64,000 nt of DNA from Pseudomonas shirazensis (GCF_014268785.2 NZ_JABWRD020000001.1:1625001-1689000); one strand, 5' to 3'. Counted from the stretch's first letter, positions 27,265 to 35,520 are shown. Made by a program: numbers and translations. Notes: generated from the sequence alone by a model not told the origin.

Positions 27265-27678
27265 ATGCGCTATACCCTGTTCGCCGGTCAACGCGATGCC
27301 ATCATCCTGCTCGCCCGCATCCTGCTGATGATCCTGTTCTTGCTCTCGGGCTGGAGCAAACTAACAGGCTTTGAAGGCACGGTCAGCTACTTCACCTCGA
27401 TAGGTGCACCTGCGCCGACACTGGCAGCAGCCATCGCAGTGATCATGGAGTTCTTCGTCGCAATCGTGCTGATTCTCGGGTTCTATACGCGACCATTGGC
27501 GATGCTGTTCGCGCTCTTCGTGGTCGGCACCGCAATGATTGGCCACCCGTTCTGGGACATGGTCGAGCCTGCGCGCAGCGCCAACATGACTCAGTTTTTC
27601 AAGAACATGAGCATTGTCGGTGGTCTGCTGCTGCTCGCCGTGACGGGCGCTGGCAGGTTCTCGCTGGATCGGCGCTGA
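27265..27678 (+). CDS. DoxX family membrane protein
   Basis: The start at 27265 (MRYTLFAGQRDAIILLARILLMILFLLSGWSKL) gives 137 residues; the longer frame would run through the tRNA. Four hydrophobic segments. The first contains the family ARxLLxxxFxxxGxxKL motif; then FTSIGAPAPTLAAAIAVIMEFFVAIVLILG with the conserved Glu, and GTAMIGHPFWDM. DoxX proteins are small four-helix inner-membrane proteins linked to redox and thiosulfate metabolism in some species. Stands alone after the tRNA-Leu terminator. Confidence 0.88.
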   Translation: MRYTLFAGQRDAIILLARILLMILFLLSGWSKLTGFEGTVSYFTSIGAPAPTLAAAIAVIMEFFVAIVLILGFYTRPLAMLFALFVVGTAMIGHPFWDMVEPARSANMTQFFKNMSIVGGLLLLAVTGAGRFSLDRR

Positions 27679-27715
27679 GTGCTTGCCTTCGGCTTGATCT
27701 GCGTGCTGGTGTGAG

Positions 27716-27922
27716 TCAGTCGTCTACGTCATCGTGCCAGGCAGGATGGTCGTATTCGTCGTCGCTGTCATTGAGGGTGCTCTCATCGAGCGTGCTTTCG
27801 TCATCCTCGACCTCATCCAGCAAACCCTGGGCATCGGCCTCGGGCGCAAAGTCTTCATAGAGGAATTCGTGATCAAGCAGATGATCGTGTTCGGGTTCGT
27901 GGAGGTCGTGTTCGTCGCTCAT
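27716..27922 (-). CDS. Highly acidic small protein (68 aa)
   Basis: MSDEHDLHEPEHDHLLDHEFLYEDFAPEADAQGLLDEVEDDESTLDESTLNDSDDEYDHPAWHDDVDD: roughly 30 Asp/Glu and six His, almost no Lys or Arg. An AAGGAG ribosome site lies eight bases before the ATG, so it is very likely translated. Such composition suggests an intrinsically disordered protein or a metal/cation or basic-partner binder (polymerase-associated small acidic proteins have a similar composition). No family recognised. Convergent with doxX. Confidence 0.65.
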   Translation of the reverse strand: MSDEHDLHEPEHDHLLDHEFLYEDFAPEADAQGLLDEVEDDESTLDESTLNDSDDEYDHPAWHDDVDD

Positions 27923-28043
27923 ACCAGGCTCCTTGAATAGCTCGCCTGTATAAAGTGATCATCGGTGCAGGTCAACGGCTGAACTGTTAATCCCGACTTA
28001 ACCAGGGCATTGCACCCTGCCTGAGCTCCCTTCAAGAATCCTT

Positions 28044-28068
28044 GCCTGCCTTACGGCGGGCTTTTTTT
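28044..28068 (+). terminator. Rho-independent terminator (orphan, plus strand)
   Basis: Arms GCCTGCC (28044-28050) and GGCGGGC (28055-28061), TTAC loop, then a T7 run. No plus-strand gene ends nearby; doxX ends 366 bases upstream. Confidence 0.65.
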
Positions 28069-28162
28069 CGCCTGCAGATTACCTGAATGATCTTGCTACA
28101 TCGTCTTCACGTTTTACTGACAAGCCCGGCCAGATACTACACAGGCTCCGTACGATCTTTAG

Positions 28163-28190
28163 ACCCGCCCACCGTTGGCGGGTTTTCTTT
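28163..28190 (+). terminator. Rho-independent terminator (orphan, plus strand)
   Basis: Arms ACCCGCC (28163-28169) and GGCGGGT (28176-28182) followed by TTTCTTT. Second of a pair of similar hairpins in this gap. Confidence 0.6.
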
Positions 28191-28276
28191 GCCTGTGATT
28201 CGGCAATCGCGCAACTCGGCGTCCAGCCAGCGCAGCGCAAACGCGCACGCGCCGAAGGACACCTGTTACAGCAGAC

Positions 28277-28444
28277 TCACGGCGTCTTGGCAGCCTGAGC
28301 CTTGGTCCAGTGCACCTTGGGCGCGGCAGGGTTGAAACCGCTTACGCCTCGTGGCACTTCCTTGATCTCGCCGCCCTTGGACAAGAACTGCTCAATTTGC
28401 TCATTCAAGCGCAGTTGAGCGTGATGGGTCGCAGACTGGGACAT
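28277..28444 (-). CDS. Small hypothetical protein (55 aa)
   Basis: MSQSATHHAQLRLNEQIEQFLSKGGEIKEVPRGVSGFNPAAPKVHWTKAQAAKTP. ATG preceded by TGAGGT. The product has a helix (HAQLRLNEQIEQFLSKGG), a short strand (EIKEVPRGVSG) and a basic tail; the FLxxGGxIxxVPxGxSG motif looks conserved rather than random. Soluble, net positive, without Cys; possibly nucleic-acid binding. No named family recalled. Confidence 0.6.
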   Translation of the reverse strand: MSQSATHHAQLRLNEQIEQFLSKGGEIKEVPRGVSGFNPAAPKVHWTKAQAAKTP

Positions 28445-28667
28445 GCTGATACCTCACTGATGAGCCACCCAGAGAGAGGACTCGCCCGCCACTATACACC
28501 GCAAAGCACGTAAGCAGGACTTTAAAGCCAGATAAAGAGAGATCCCTGCCAAATTTACGCAGATATCAGCAAGATTAACGAGCGTAAAACTTCGCGCTCT
28601 TGCCTCGGTTGTGGTGGTCTCGAATATGAGTGAAGCTTGGCGAAACTCACGGAGAGAGGATGTACCC

Positions 28668-28922
28668 ATGCCGTTTTCAGCGGACGAACGCGCAGCACTG
28701 CTGGCGCTCAAGGGCGTAGGCCCGACGGTTATCAGCAGGCTTGAGCAGATGGGCATCGAGTCACTGCAGATGTTGGGCGATTCGAACGTAGATGACATTC
28801 TGGCGCAGGCTTCGGCAGCGCTGGGGTCAACTTGCTGGAAGAACAGCCCGCAGGCGCGAGCGGCGATAACTGCGGCAGTGATGCTTGGCAAGCAGTCGAG
28901 CATTAGCCTGTCACTGCGCTAG
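28668..28922 (+). CDS. Helix-hairpin-helix domain protein (84 aa)
   Basis: The start at 28668 (MPFSADERAALLALKGVGPTVISRLEQMGIESLQML) follows GAGAGGA; an upstream in-frame start would add 19 residues. The LKGVGPTVISRLEQMGIESLQML segment is a helix-hairpin-helix that binds DNA backbone non-specifically. The C-terminal CWKNSPQARAAITAAVMLGKQ resembles the small pathogenicity-locus/mitomycin-resistance-like family of HhH proteins. Convergent with chrA. Actual role unknown. Confidence 0.75.
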   Translation: MPFSADERAALLALKGVGPTVISRLEQMGIESLQMLGDSNVDDILAQASAALGSTCWKNSPQARAAITAAVMLGKQSSISLSLR

Positions 28923-28934
28923 CGCGCTCATCTA

Positions 28935-30305
28935 TCAAACCCGCAGCATATGGACTGCCAAACCTGCAATGGCGCAAGCGAATAGAACCTGGATCACTGT
29001 TAGCTTGAAGCGGAACAGGGCAATAGCGGCAGCAACCGAGATCACCGCTGCAGGCCAGTCAAATGCGCCGCTGAAGCCTTTTGGCCAGAGCACGTGATAG
29101 CCGAAGAAGAGGGCAAGATTGAGGATCACTCCGACCACAGCAGCGGTGATGGCTGTCAGCGGCGCGGTGAATTTCAGGTCGTTGTGCGTCGACTCCACCA
29201 CCGGCCCACCGGCAAGGATGAAGATGAACGAAGGCAGGAACGTGAACCAGGTGACGAGCCCGGCCGCGACTGCGCCTGCAAGAAATGGATGCTGCGCAAC
29301 GAACATCGGCTGCACATAGCCGCCGACGAAACCGACAAAGGCGACCACCATGATCAGCGGCCCTGGAGTCGTTTCACCTAAAGCGAGGCCATCGATCATC
29401 TGAGCTGGCGTCAACCAACCGTAGTGCCCCACAGCGCCCTGATAGACATAAGGCAGCACAGCATAGGCGCCGCCAAAGGTCATCAATGCAGCCTTGGTGA
29501 AGAACCAGCCCATCTGCGTCAGCGTACCATCCCAACCAAACGACAGCGTCAGCAACCCCATGGGCAGACACCAAAGCCCAGCCCCGATGAGTAGCAGGCG
29601 CACCAGCTGCGCCCAGCTGAAACGTGCATGTTCAGGCGTCGGGGTATCGTCGTCGATCATGGCTGGGCCGTAGCTGTTGCTCGCCGCGCCATGGTCGCCA
29701 CCGATGGCGAATATGCCAGGAGCGAAGCGACCACCCATATAGCCGATGATGGCAGCGGCGAGCACGATCAGCGGGAACGGCACGTTGAGGGCAAAGATAG
29801 CAACGAACGAGGCACCGGCCAGGCCCCATAACCAACCGTTCTTCAGCGCGCGCGAACCAATCCGGTGGGCCGCATGAACGACGATCGCCGTGACCGCCGG
29901 CTTGATGCCATAAAAGATCCCCGCCACTACCGGTACCTCGCCAAAAGCGATGTACACCCAGGACAAACCGATCAGCATGAACAGCGAAGGCAGCACGAAC
30001 AATGCGCCGGCAATCACCCCTCCCCAACTGCGGTGCATGAGCCAGCCGATGTAGGTGGCAAGCTGCTGGGCCTCGGGGCCTGGCAACAACATGCAGTAGT
30101 TGAGCGCGTGTAAAAAACGCTTCTCGCTGATCCAGCGCCTGCGCTCGACCAGCTCCTGGTGCATGATCGAAATCTGCCCGGCCGGCCCGCCAAAACTGAT
30201 GAAGCCTAGCTTGAGCCAGAACAGGAAGGCCTGGTAAAGGCCAACCGGCTGCACAGCCGGCTTGGATGGCGACTGCTTGTTCACCGCGCAAGTGCTCTCA
30301 ACCAT
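28935..30305 (-). CDS. chrA: Chromate efflux transporter ChrA
   Basis: The start at 30305 has GAGGAA eight bases upstream; the first ATG (30320) lacks a site. 456 residues: the long form with two homologous CHR halves. Half one has FGGPAGQISIMHQELVERRRWISEKRFLHALNYCMLLPGPEAQQLATYIGW, half two FGGAYAVLPYVYQGAVGHYGWLTPAQMIDGLALGETTPGPLIMV. Each signature is complete, and about ten membrane spans follow the usual pattern. It exports chromate from the cytoplasm. The gene lies beside a broken flavoprotein gene and an AT-rich stretch (30321-30425), which suggests it was inserted here. Confidence 0.92.
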   Translation of the reverse strand: MVESTCAVNKQSPSKPAVQPVGLYQAFLFWLKLGFISFGGPAGQISIMHQELVERRRWISEKRFLHALNYCMLLPGPEAQQLATYIGWLMHRSWGGVIAGALFVLPSLFMLIGLSWVYIAFGEVPVVAGIFYGIKPAVTAIVVHAAHRIGSRALKNGWLWGLAGASFVAIFALNVPFPLIVLAAAIIGYMGGRFAPGIFAIGGDHGAASNSYGPAMIDDDTPTPEHARFSWAQLVRLLLIGAGLWCLPMGLLTLSFGWDGTLTQMGWFFTKAALMTFGGAYAVLPYVYQGAVGHYGWLTPAQMIDGLALGETTPGPLIMVVAFVGFVGGYVQPMFVAQHPFLAGAVAAGLVTWFTFLPSFIFILAGGPVVESTHNDLKFTAPLTAITAAVVGVILNLALFFGYHVLWPKGFSGAFDWPAAVISVAAAIALFRFKLTVIQVLFACAIAGLAVHMLRV

Positions 30306-30435
30306 CTTGAGCTTCCTCATCAGCCAAGGCCGTCAGTTGCGAAAGTCGAAACTCGTTCAAAAATCTGGACATAAATCGGAATAAACTCATTAACTGGAAT
30401 TCAATTCCTATTTCTATATCATAGCCTCTGACTCA

Positions 30436-31206
30436 ATCCAGCTCGACGACGGCCACGACAGTCCAGGCCTGTGGATGCCCTGCTCGATCCGCACCGCGAA
30501 GGACGGCTACCAGGCCATATGGCCACACATCCTGCTCGACCGCGCCAAGCCTGGATTGATCGCCGTGAATGCCCAAGGCAAGCGCTTCGTCAACGAGTCG
30601 AACTCCTACCACGACTTCGTCATGGGGATGCTTAACGACGGCAGCGCCACTGCTCACCTGATCTGTGACCAGAACTTCCTGCAACGCTACGGCCTGGGCC
30701 TGGTCATGCCGCTGCGCAGCGCCATCAATATTGCCAGGTTCGTCAAAGCCGGCTACTTGATCAAAGGCAGCACCCTGGGCGAACTTGCCAGCAAGCTCAA
30801 GGTTGATGCCGAGGGGCTGGCAAACACCGTCAGAACCTACAACGCCGCCGCTGCAAACGGTGACGACCCTGCATTCAACCGCGGTACCAGCCCCATGAAC
30901 CGTCACAATGGCGACCCGCAGCAACTACCCAACCCCTGCGTGCGCCCGCTAGGCGATGGGCCCTACTATGCCGTCACAGTGCAACCGGCCGATCTCGCCT
31001 GCAGCGCAGGCTTGAGTGGTAACGCCGATGGCCAGGTGCTGAACATGCAAGGCCAGGTGATCGATGGGCTATACGCCTGCGGCAATGACCTTGCTTCAAT
31101 CTTTCGCGGCACCTACCCAGGCCCAGGCACCACGCTGGGACCTGCGATCGTGTTCGGCTGGCGAGTGGCGCGGCATGCTGCGCGAGTTGCTGATCGCCAG
31201 TGTTGA
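30436..31206 (+). pseudogene. Truncated FAD-binding dehydrogenase (C-terminal remnant)
   Basis: Recognisable sequence starts about 30436 (SIQLDDGHDSPGLWMPCS) and runs to the stop at 31206. It matches the C-terminal half of succinate dehydrogenase/fumarate reductase-type flavoproteins of the 3-ketosteroid-dehydrogenase-like group: PHILLDRAKPGLIAVNAQGKRFVNESNSYHDFV, and the closing GLYACGNDLASIFRGTYPGPGTTLGPAIVFGWRVARHA. The N-terminal ~300 residues with the FAD GxGxxG motif are missing: upstream lies AT-rich non-coding DNA shared with the chrA promoter. A protein of 243 residues could start at 30475 but would not bind FAD normally. Confidence 0.75.
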
Positions 31207-31275
31207 AGCTAGCGACCAGTGAGCGCCTGCTTCGGGTTCAGGCTGTGTGGGAAAGTGCCATCCGCCAACACCAGG

Positions 31276-32736
31276 CTAGCCAAGCCATCCACTCAGCATC
31301 GCGGCGCCCAACGCGACTAACGCGGTATTGAGGCAGACCAGCATGAAGCCGAACCTTATCAGTTCGCCTTCCTCCCTGGCCTGGGTTTTGGCAAGCCCCA
31401 GAATCAGCATGACAACCGATAGCGAGCCCAGCGCCGCATGCCCCGCCGAGCTGTTCTGGACGGCAGCCAGCAGTAGGCGGGAGGACTCTGGCAACGTCGC
31501 GATGGCCGGCATGAAGATCGCATTGCCACCAACATTCGACCCGGTCATGTAGCCAGACAACGCGCCAAACAGGGCAACCAACGACGTCGCGGCGGTGGGC
31601 GACAGCCCAGCCAGCAGTTGCATCAACCCCGCAAGGAAGCCGGCCTTAACCATCATCTGCGACATCGCGAGAAAGAAGAAAATGGTCAGCAATGGCCGCT
31701 TCGCCCGAGCCAACAGCGCAGCAGGCAGGTTAACGTCGTGTGCGGTCCGGGATTGTATGCTGCGCGCACGAACGCCTAGCACGATCAGGACAATGCCCAA
31801 CGCCAGGCCTGGTGAGGCGAGTGGCTTCCAGTTGACCTGGGCGCTCTGTACAACCCAGTGCTCCTGCCAGGAGGTGATCGCCCACAGCATCTTCAAGCCG
31901 ACAATGCAGACAATCAGCACCAGATACGGCCATGCCTGACGCGGCCATTGCACCGGACCGCGCTCGCTGTCGTAGCGGCGCAGGCGCCACAGCCCAACAG
32001 AGAGTACCGCTGCTGCCGTCACCAGGCCCGCAGCAACGCCGGCTACTTCCGGCCCCAGCCACCGACTTGCGCTGTAAAGAACGCCCACAAACAGCAGCCA
32101 GAAAACGCCCAACGCCCCCCATCCCCGCGAGTCACGAACGCCTGCAAGATAAAGCGCGAATGCACTGAGAGCGAAGAAAACCGGGGCGCTGGTCAATGCC
32201 GAGGTCGATGCCAGCATGGGTGCGTCCAGGTTAACCAACGAAGCACCAATGACAGATGCCAGGCCCAGCGTTCCCCAGGGCATGATGGCCATGCCGGCCA
32301 GTGCGATCCGGAGCGCGACCCGACGCTCGAAGAGACTGAGCAGCAGGGGCACCGTAGCGATCAACGACACGCCGAAACCAGTCATCGCTTCGAGCAACGG
32401 TGCCAACCCAAGGACGATTAACACGACTTGATCGCCGCGCCCAAGCCCCAGTGACCGCACCCATTGGCTCAGCGCCAGATTGACGCCCATGCGCTCGATA
32501 AAAATCACGAAGAGCAGACCTGGGACGATAACGAAAGCGGTACTTGCAAACAGCACGACGGTATCTTGAGCGGCGGCCACCATACTGCTCAGGCGCCATG
32601 CGTCTGCCGCGCCGGCGAGCCAGAGCACAATGACTAACAGAGTGCCTGCAACGGCGGCGTGAACGGGCGGCCGGCGCAATACCACGAGCATGACTGTAAC
32701 CAACAGGACCGGGGAAAGATGGAACAGTGCGAGCAT
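31276..32736 (-). CDS. L-lactate permease family transporter
   Basis: The start at 32736 (MLALFHLSPVLLVTVMLVVLRRPPVHAAVAGTLL) gives 486 residues; the longer reading would overlap the divergent regulator. About 12-14 hydrophobic spans. Family features: GLAPLLEAMTGFGVSLIATVPLL (conserved ExxxGFG), MPWGTLGLASVIGASL, and SGYMTGSNVGGNAIFMP near the C-terminus. These transporters take up lactate or glycolate with protons, but this sequence is shorter than LldP (about 550) and divergent, so the substrate could be another hydroxy-acid. Divergent from an Lrp-type gene that probably controls it. Confidence 0.8.
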   Translation of the reverse strand: MLALFHLSPVLLVTVMLVVLRRPPVHAAVAGTLLVIVLWLAGAADAWRLSSMVAAAQDTVVLFASTAFVIVPGLLFVIFIERMGVNLALSQWVRSLGLGRGDQVVLIVLGLAPLLEAMTGFGVSLIATVPLLLSLFERRVALRIALAGMAIMPWGTLGLASVIGASLVNLDAPMLASTSALTSAPVFFALSAFALYLAGVRDSRGWGALGVFWLLFVGVLYSASRWLGPEVAGVAAGLVTAAAVLSVGLWRLRRYDSERGPVQWPRQAWPYLVLIVCIVGLKMLWAITSWQEHWVVQSAQVNWKPLASPGLALGIVLIVLGVRARSIQSRTAHDVNLPAALLARAKRPLLTIFFFLAMSQMMVKAGFLAGLMQLLAGLSPTAATSLVALFGALSGYMTGSNVGGNAIFMPAIATLPESSRLLLAAVQNSSAGHAALGSLSVVMLILGLAKTQAREEGELIRFGFMLVCLNTALVALGAAMLSGWLG

Positions 32737-32769
32737 GCCAATAATATCCTGTGTGTGTTCCCGAATAGG

Positions 32770-32856
32770 CTGCGTACGCAGACTGCTGGCAAGATAATAT
32801 TGCTCTTGCCTAGATAAAGGGCCGCAGTTTTCTGGTAGTTTTCGAGAAAATTTCTC
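32770..32856. promoter_or_regulatory. Palindromic sites between the permease and lrp-type genes
   Basis: CTGCGTACGCAG (32770-32781) is a perfect 12-base palindrome. GCAAGA...TCTTGC (32789-32794, 32804-32809) is a second inverted repeat. GAGAAAATTTCTC (32844-32856) is a perfect 13-base palindrome just before the regulator start. Lrp proteins bind several spaced sites, so this fits the shared control region. Confidence 0.45.
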
Positions 32857-32867
32857 ACGGATTTGCA

Positions 32868-33356
32868 ATGGCCAAAAACGACGCTGAACCTGAATCGCTA
32901 GACAAATTTGACCGTGCCATCCTGGACCTGGTCCAGCGCGACAACACCATGCCGCTGCGCCTTATGGCCGAGCAGGTCAATCTTTCCACGGCCGCCGTTC
33001 AGCGCCGCATCAAACGAATGGAAGACCGGGGAGTCATCACGGGCAACGTAGCCATCGTCGATCCCACCGCCGTAGGCCGGCCGATCACGATAATCGTGGA
33101 AGTGATGGCTGAGCGCACCAGCATCGAAGCGCTGGAGGCGATGAAGGCACACTTCGCGGTGCCCGAAGTTCAGCAGTGTTACTACGTCACCGGCGAAGTG
33201 GATTTCATTCTGGTACTCACCGTCGCCAGCATGAAGGAATACCAGACTCTGGCGCGGCGATTGTTTGCCGAAAACTCCAACGTTACCTGGTTCAAGACAA
33301 TCGTCGCGCTAGACCGTGTGAAAGTCGGGCTTGATGTGCCAAGCATGGCTGGGTAG
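32868..33356 (+). CDS. Lrp/AsnC family transcriptional regulator
   Basis: 162 residues. N-terminal winged helix LDKFDRAILDLVQRDNTMPLRLMAEQVNLSTAAVQRRIKRMEDRGVITG (about 11-60), linker, then the RAM ligand-binding domain (ITIIVEVMAERTSIEALEAMKAHF...YYVTGEVDFILVLTVASMKEYQ...). Complete for the family. It is divergent from the lactate-permease-like gene with palindromes between, so it most likely regulates that gene in response to the transported acid or a related amino acid. Confidence 0.9.
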   Translation: MAKNDAEPESLDKFDRAILDLVQRDNTMPLRLMAEQVNLSTAAVQRRIKRMEDRGVITGNVAIVDPTAVGRPITIIVEVMAERTSIEALEAMKAHFAVPEVQQCYYVTGEVDFILVLTVASMKEYQTLARRLFAENSNVTWFKTIVALDRVKVGLDVPSMAG

Positions 33357-33536
33357 ATGCTCATGCAAAAGCCTGTGGTGGCTCGCGCCATGGCGGCAGA
33401 TTTGCGCCCCAAGTCGCCAGCGCAACAAAAGCCACGACTGCTGCGCACTAGTCGGCAATAGCCCCTGAACGAAATTGGCGTTAGCATCACACTCTTAGTC
33501 GGCTTAACAGCCTGTTTTTCAGATCAGGGTCGCATC

Positions 33537-34955
33537 GTGGAAAAGCTCAAACGCCTCCAAAGTGGAATAGAAGGACTGGACGCTCTGCTCAAGGGCGGGC
33601 TGGTCGCAGGTGCCTCGTACATTATCCAAGGGCGCCCAGGTTCAGGCAAAACGATCCTGGCCAACCAACTTGGATTCCATCATGCGAACAATGGCGGCCG
33701 CGTTTTGGTTGCCACGCTGCTGGCCGAGTCACATGACCGCCTTTTCCAGTTTCTTTCCACACTGAGCTTTTTCGACTCATCCAAGATTGGCGAAGAAATT
33801 CAGTTCGTCAGCGCGTTTGACACACTGGAAAACGAAGGTCTGGATGAGGTAGTAAAGCTGCTGCGTCGCGAGATCAGCCGTCGCAAAGCTACCGTACTGG
33901 TCGTCGATGGCCTGCTCAATGCGCGCTCCAAAGCCGACTCACACATCGACACCAAAAAGTTCATTTCAGAGCTGCAGGGTCACGCCGCTTTTGCTGGTTG
34001 CACCGTGCTGTTTCTAACCAGTTCACGGCTGGACGACGGTAGCCCTGAGCACACCATGGTCGATGGCGTCATTGAAATAGGCGAAGAGCTGTTCGGCACC
34101 CGCTCGGTACGGCGTATTCAACTGCGTAAAACGCGCGGCAGTGCTGCGTTGGCAGGCCTTCACGAGTGTGAGATTACCGACAACGGGCTGGTGGTTTATC
34201 CTCGTCTGGAAAGCCTGTACAGCCACCCGTCCGCACCCGACAGTGCTGACATGACGCGCATTGGCAGTGGGATTGCCTCGCTGGACACGATACTGGGAGG
34301 CGGCCTTTATAGTTCCAGCGTGTCTTTGGTCATGGGCCCTTCCGGCATCGGAAAAACGACGCTGGGTCTGAAGTTCCTGGCGGAGTCGACGGTGGACAGC
34401 CCAGGGCTGCATTTTGGCTTCTACGAAAGCCCGCAACGCCTGCGGCTCAAGGGCGACTCACTGGGCATCGACATCAAAGGCATGGAAGACAGCGGCGCCC
34501 TGACCATCGCCTGGCAGCCCACGACTGAAGGCCTGCTGGACGGGCTTGGCGCACGCTTGCTGAGTATCGTCGAAGAAAATGGCATCAAGCGTGTGTTCGT
34601 CGACAGCCTTAGCGGCATGACCCGGGTTGCAACCAATACGGCAAGGATTACTGACTTCCTCAGTGCGCTGATGAACGAGCTGCGCGCCCGAGGTGTCACG
34701 GTACTGGCAACGTGGGAAATGCGCGATCTGCTGGGCTCCGAGGTCAGCGCGCCCAACTCCGACCTGTCGAGCATCGTCGACAACCTGATGCTGATGCGCT
34801 TCGCCGAGAATGACTTTGAACTAAAGAGAACGCTTTCCGTTCTCAAAGTTCGAGATAGCGCTTATGACCCCTCCCGATTCGAGGTCGTCATCCAAGCCCA
34901 GGATGTTTTACTCAAAAAGGCTTCAAGACATGAACCATCAGTCCCAACTGAGTGA
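33537..34955 (+). CDS. KaiC-like double ATPase (split-module paralogue)
   Basis: 472 residues from a GTG start. Two KaiC domains: Walker A GRPGSGKT at 32-39 and GPSGIGKT at 267-274. Closely related to residues 1-470 of the protein at 23763-25571, with long identical blocks (KKFISELQGHAAFAGCTVL, QLRKTRGSAAL, DLSSIVDNL). Ser411-Ser412 occupy the place of the KaiC phosphorylation pair; the Glu pair after each Walker A reads AE and YE. Unlike its paralogue it has no fused receiver: it ends ASRHEPSVPTE and a separate receiver gene starts 29 bases on. No kinase is adjacent. Likely an ATP-driven oligomeric signalling protein. Confidence 0.85.
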   Translation: MEKLKRLQSGIEGLDALLKGGLVAGASYIIQGRPGSGKTILANQLGFHHANNGGRVLVATLLAESHDRLFQFLSTLSFFDSSKIGEEIQFVSAFDTLENEGLDEVVKLLRREISRRKATVLVVDGLLNARSKADSHIDTKKFISELQGHAAFAGCTVLFLTSSRLDDGSPEHTMVDGVIEIGEELFGTRSVRRIQLRKTRGSAALAGLHECEITDNGLVVYPRLESLYSHPSAPDSADMTRIGSGIASLDTILGGGLYSSSVSLVMGPSGIGKTTLGLKFLAESTVDSPGLHFGFYESPQRLRLKGDSLGIDIKGMEDSGALTIAWQPTTEGLLDGLGARLLSIVEENGIKRVFVDSLSGMTRVATNTARITDFLSALMNELRARGVTVLATWEMRDLLGSEVSAPNSDLSSIVDNLMLMRFAENDFELKRTLSVLKVRDSAYDPSRFEVVIQAQDVLLKKASRHEPSVPTE

Positions 34956-34984
34956 TGTCCTGGTTCGATCTCTTAGGTTTTTGA

Positions 34985-35362
34985 GTGGATTACAATAAAG
35001 TGACTACCATCTTGGTCGTCGACGACGAATATTTAATTGCTGACATTCTCAGCTTCGCGCTGGAGGATGAGGGGTTTTCCGTGGTAACGGCCAGCAATGG
35101 CCGAAAAGGGCTCGATGCTCTGGACAGAGTCAAGCCAGCCTTGATCATCACCGACTTCATGATGCCGGCCATGGACGGCCTGGAGTTCGCTACCGCCGTG
35201 CGAGCCCTGCCATCGCTACTTCAAGTCCCGATTATTCTGATAAGCGGCGCCCAGGCACATATCGGTATGCAGCGACCGGATTTATTTGACGCGGTATTGC
35301 CTAAGCCCTTCAATATCGACGCAATTATTGCCGAGGTGAGAAAACTGCTGCATTTAGCGTAG
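34985..35362 (+). CDS. Stand-alone response-regulator receiver protein
   Basis: 125 residues, a single receiver domain with no output domain. GTG start at 34985 directly follows an in-frame stop (34982), so no earlier start is possible; GTG at 35000 is the other option. Acidic pocket DD (13-14), phospho-acceptor Asp 57 (IITDFMMP), switch Ser 87 (ILISGAQA), Lys 107 (PKPF). It is much closer to the receiver fused to the other KaiC-like protein (shared DDEYxIAxIL, ALEDEGF, LISGAQA-type segments) than to generic CheY proteins. It lies 29 bases after the KaiC-like gene. Confidence 0.88.
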   Translation: MDYNKVTTILVVDDEYLIADILSFALEDEGFSVVTASNGRKGLDALDRVKPALIITDFMMPAMDGLEFATAVRALPSLLQVPIILISGAQAHIGMQRPDLFDAVLPKPFNIDAIIAEVRKLLHLA

Positions 35363-35520
35363 CCGTGTCCACGCGGCTGACCCTGACTGCGCCGGCCACA
35401 GCCGAGTCATCCCCGAGCCCGCTCGGTTGCCCAGGTGCCTCATCGGTCATTTCTGCCTATTCGGCACCCACCAATAAACATTGGACTTCAGCTGCTTCAC
35501 TCCATACTTTTCCGACCCGC

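Larger units (their letters stand above)
27923..28276 (+). other. Intergenic region with two plus-strand terminators and no protein gene
   Basis: 354 bases between two minus-strand genes. It holds two terminator hairpins reading plus (28044-28068, 28163-28190), although no plus-strand protein gene precedes either within the region. Each terminator is followed by a similar sequence (GCCTGCAGATT and GCCTGTGATT), suggesting a duplication. One or two small RNAs ending at these points are plausible. Confidence 0.4.

Noticed and set aside
33357..33536. Possible kaiA or kaiB partner near the KaiC-like genes
   Set aside because: Neither KaiC gene has an adjacent small thioredoxin-like (KaiB) or KaiA-like frame; the flanking gaps hold no supported gene.
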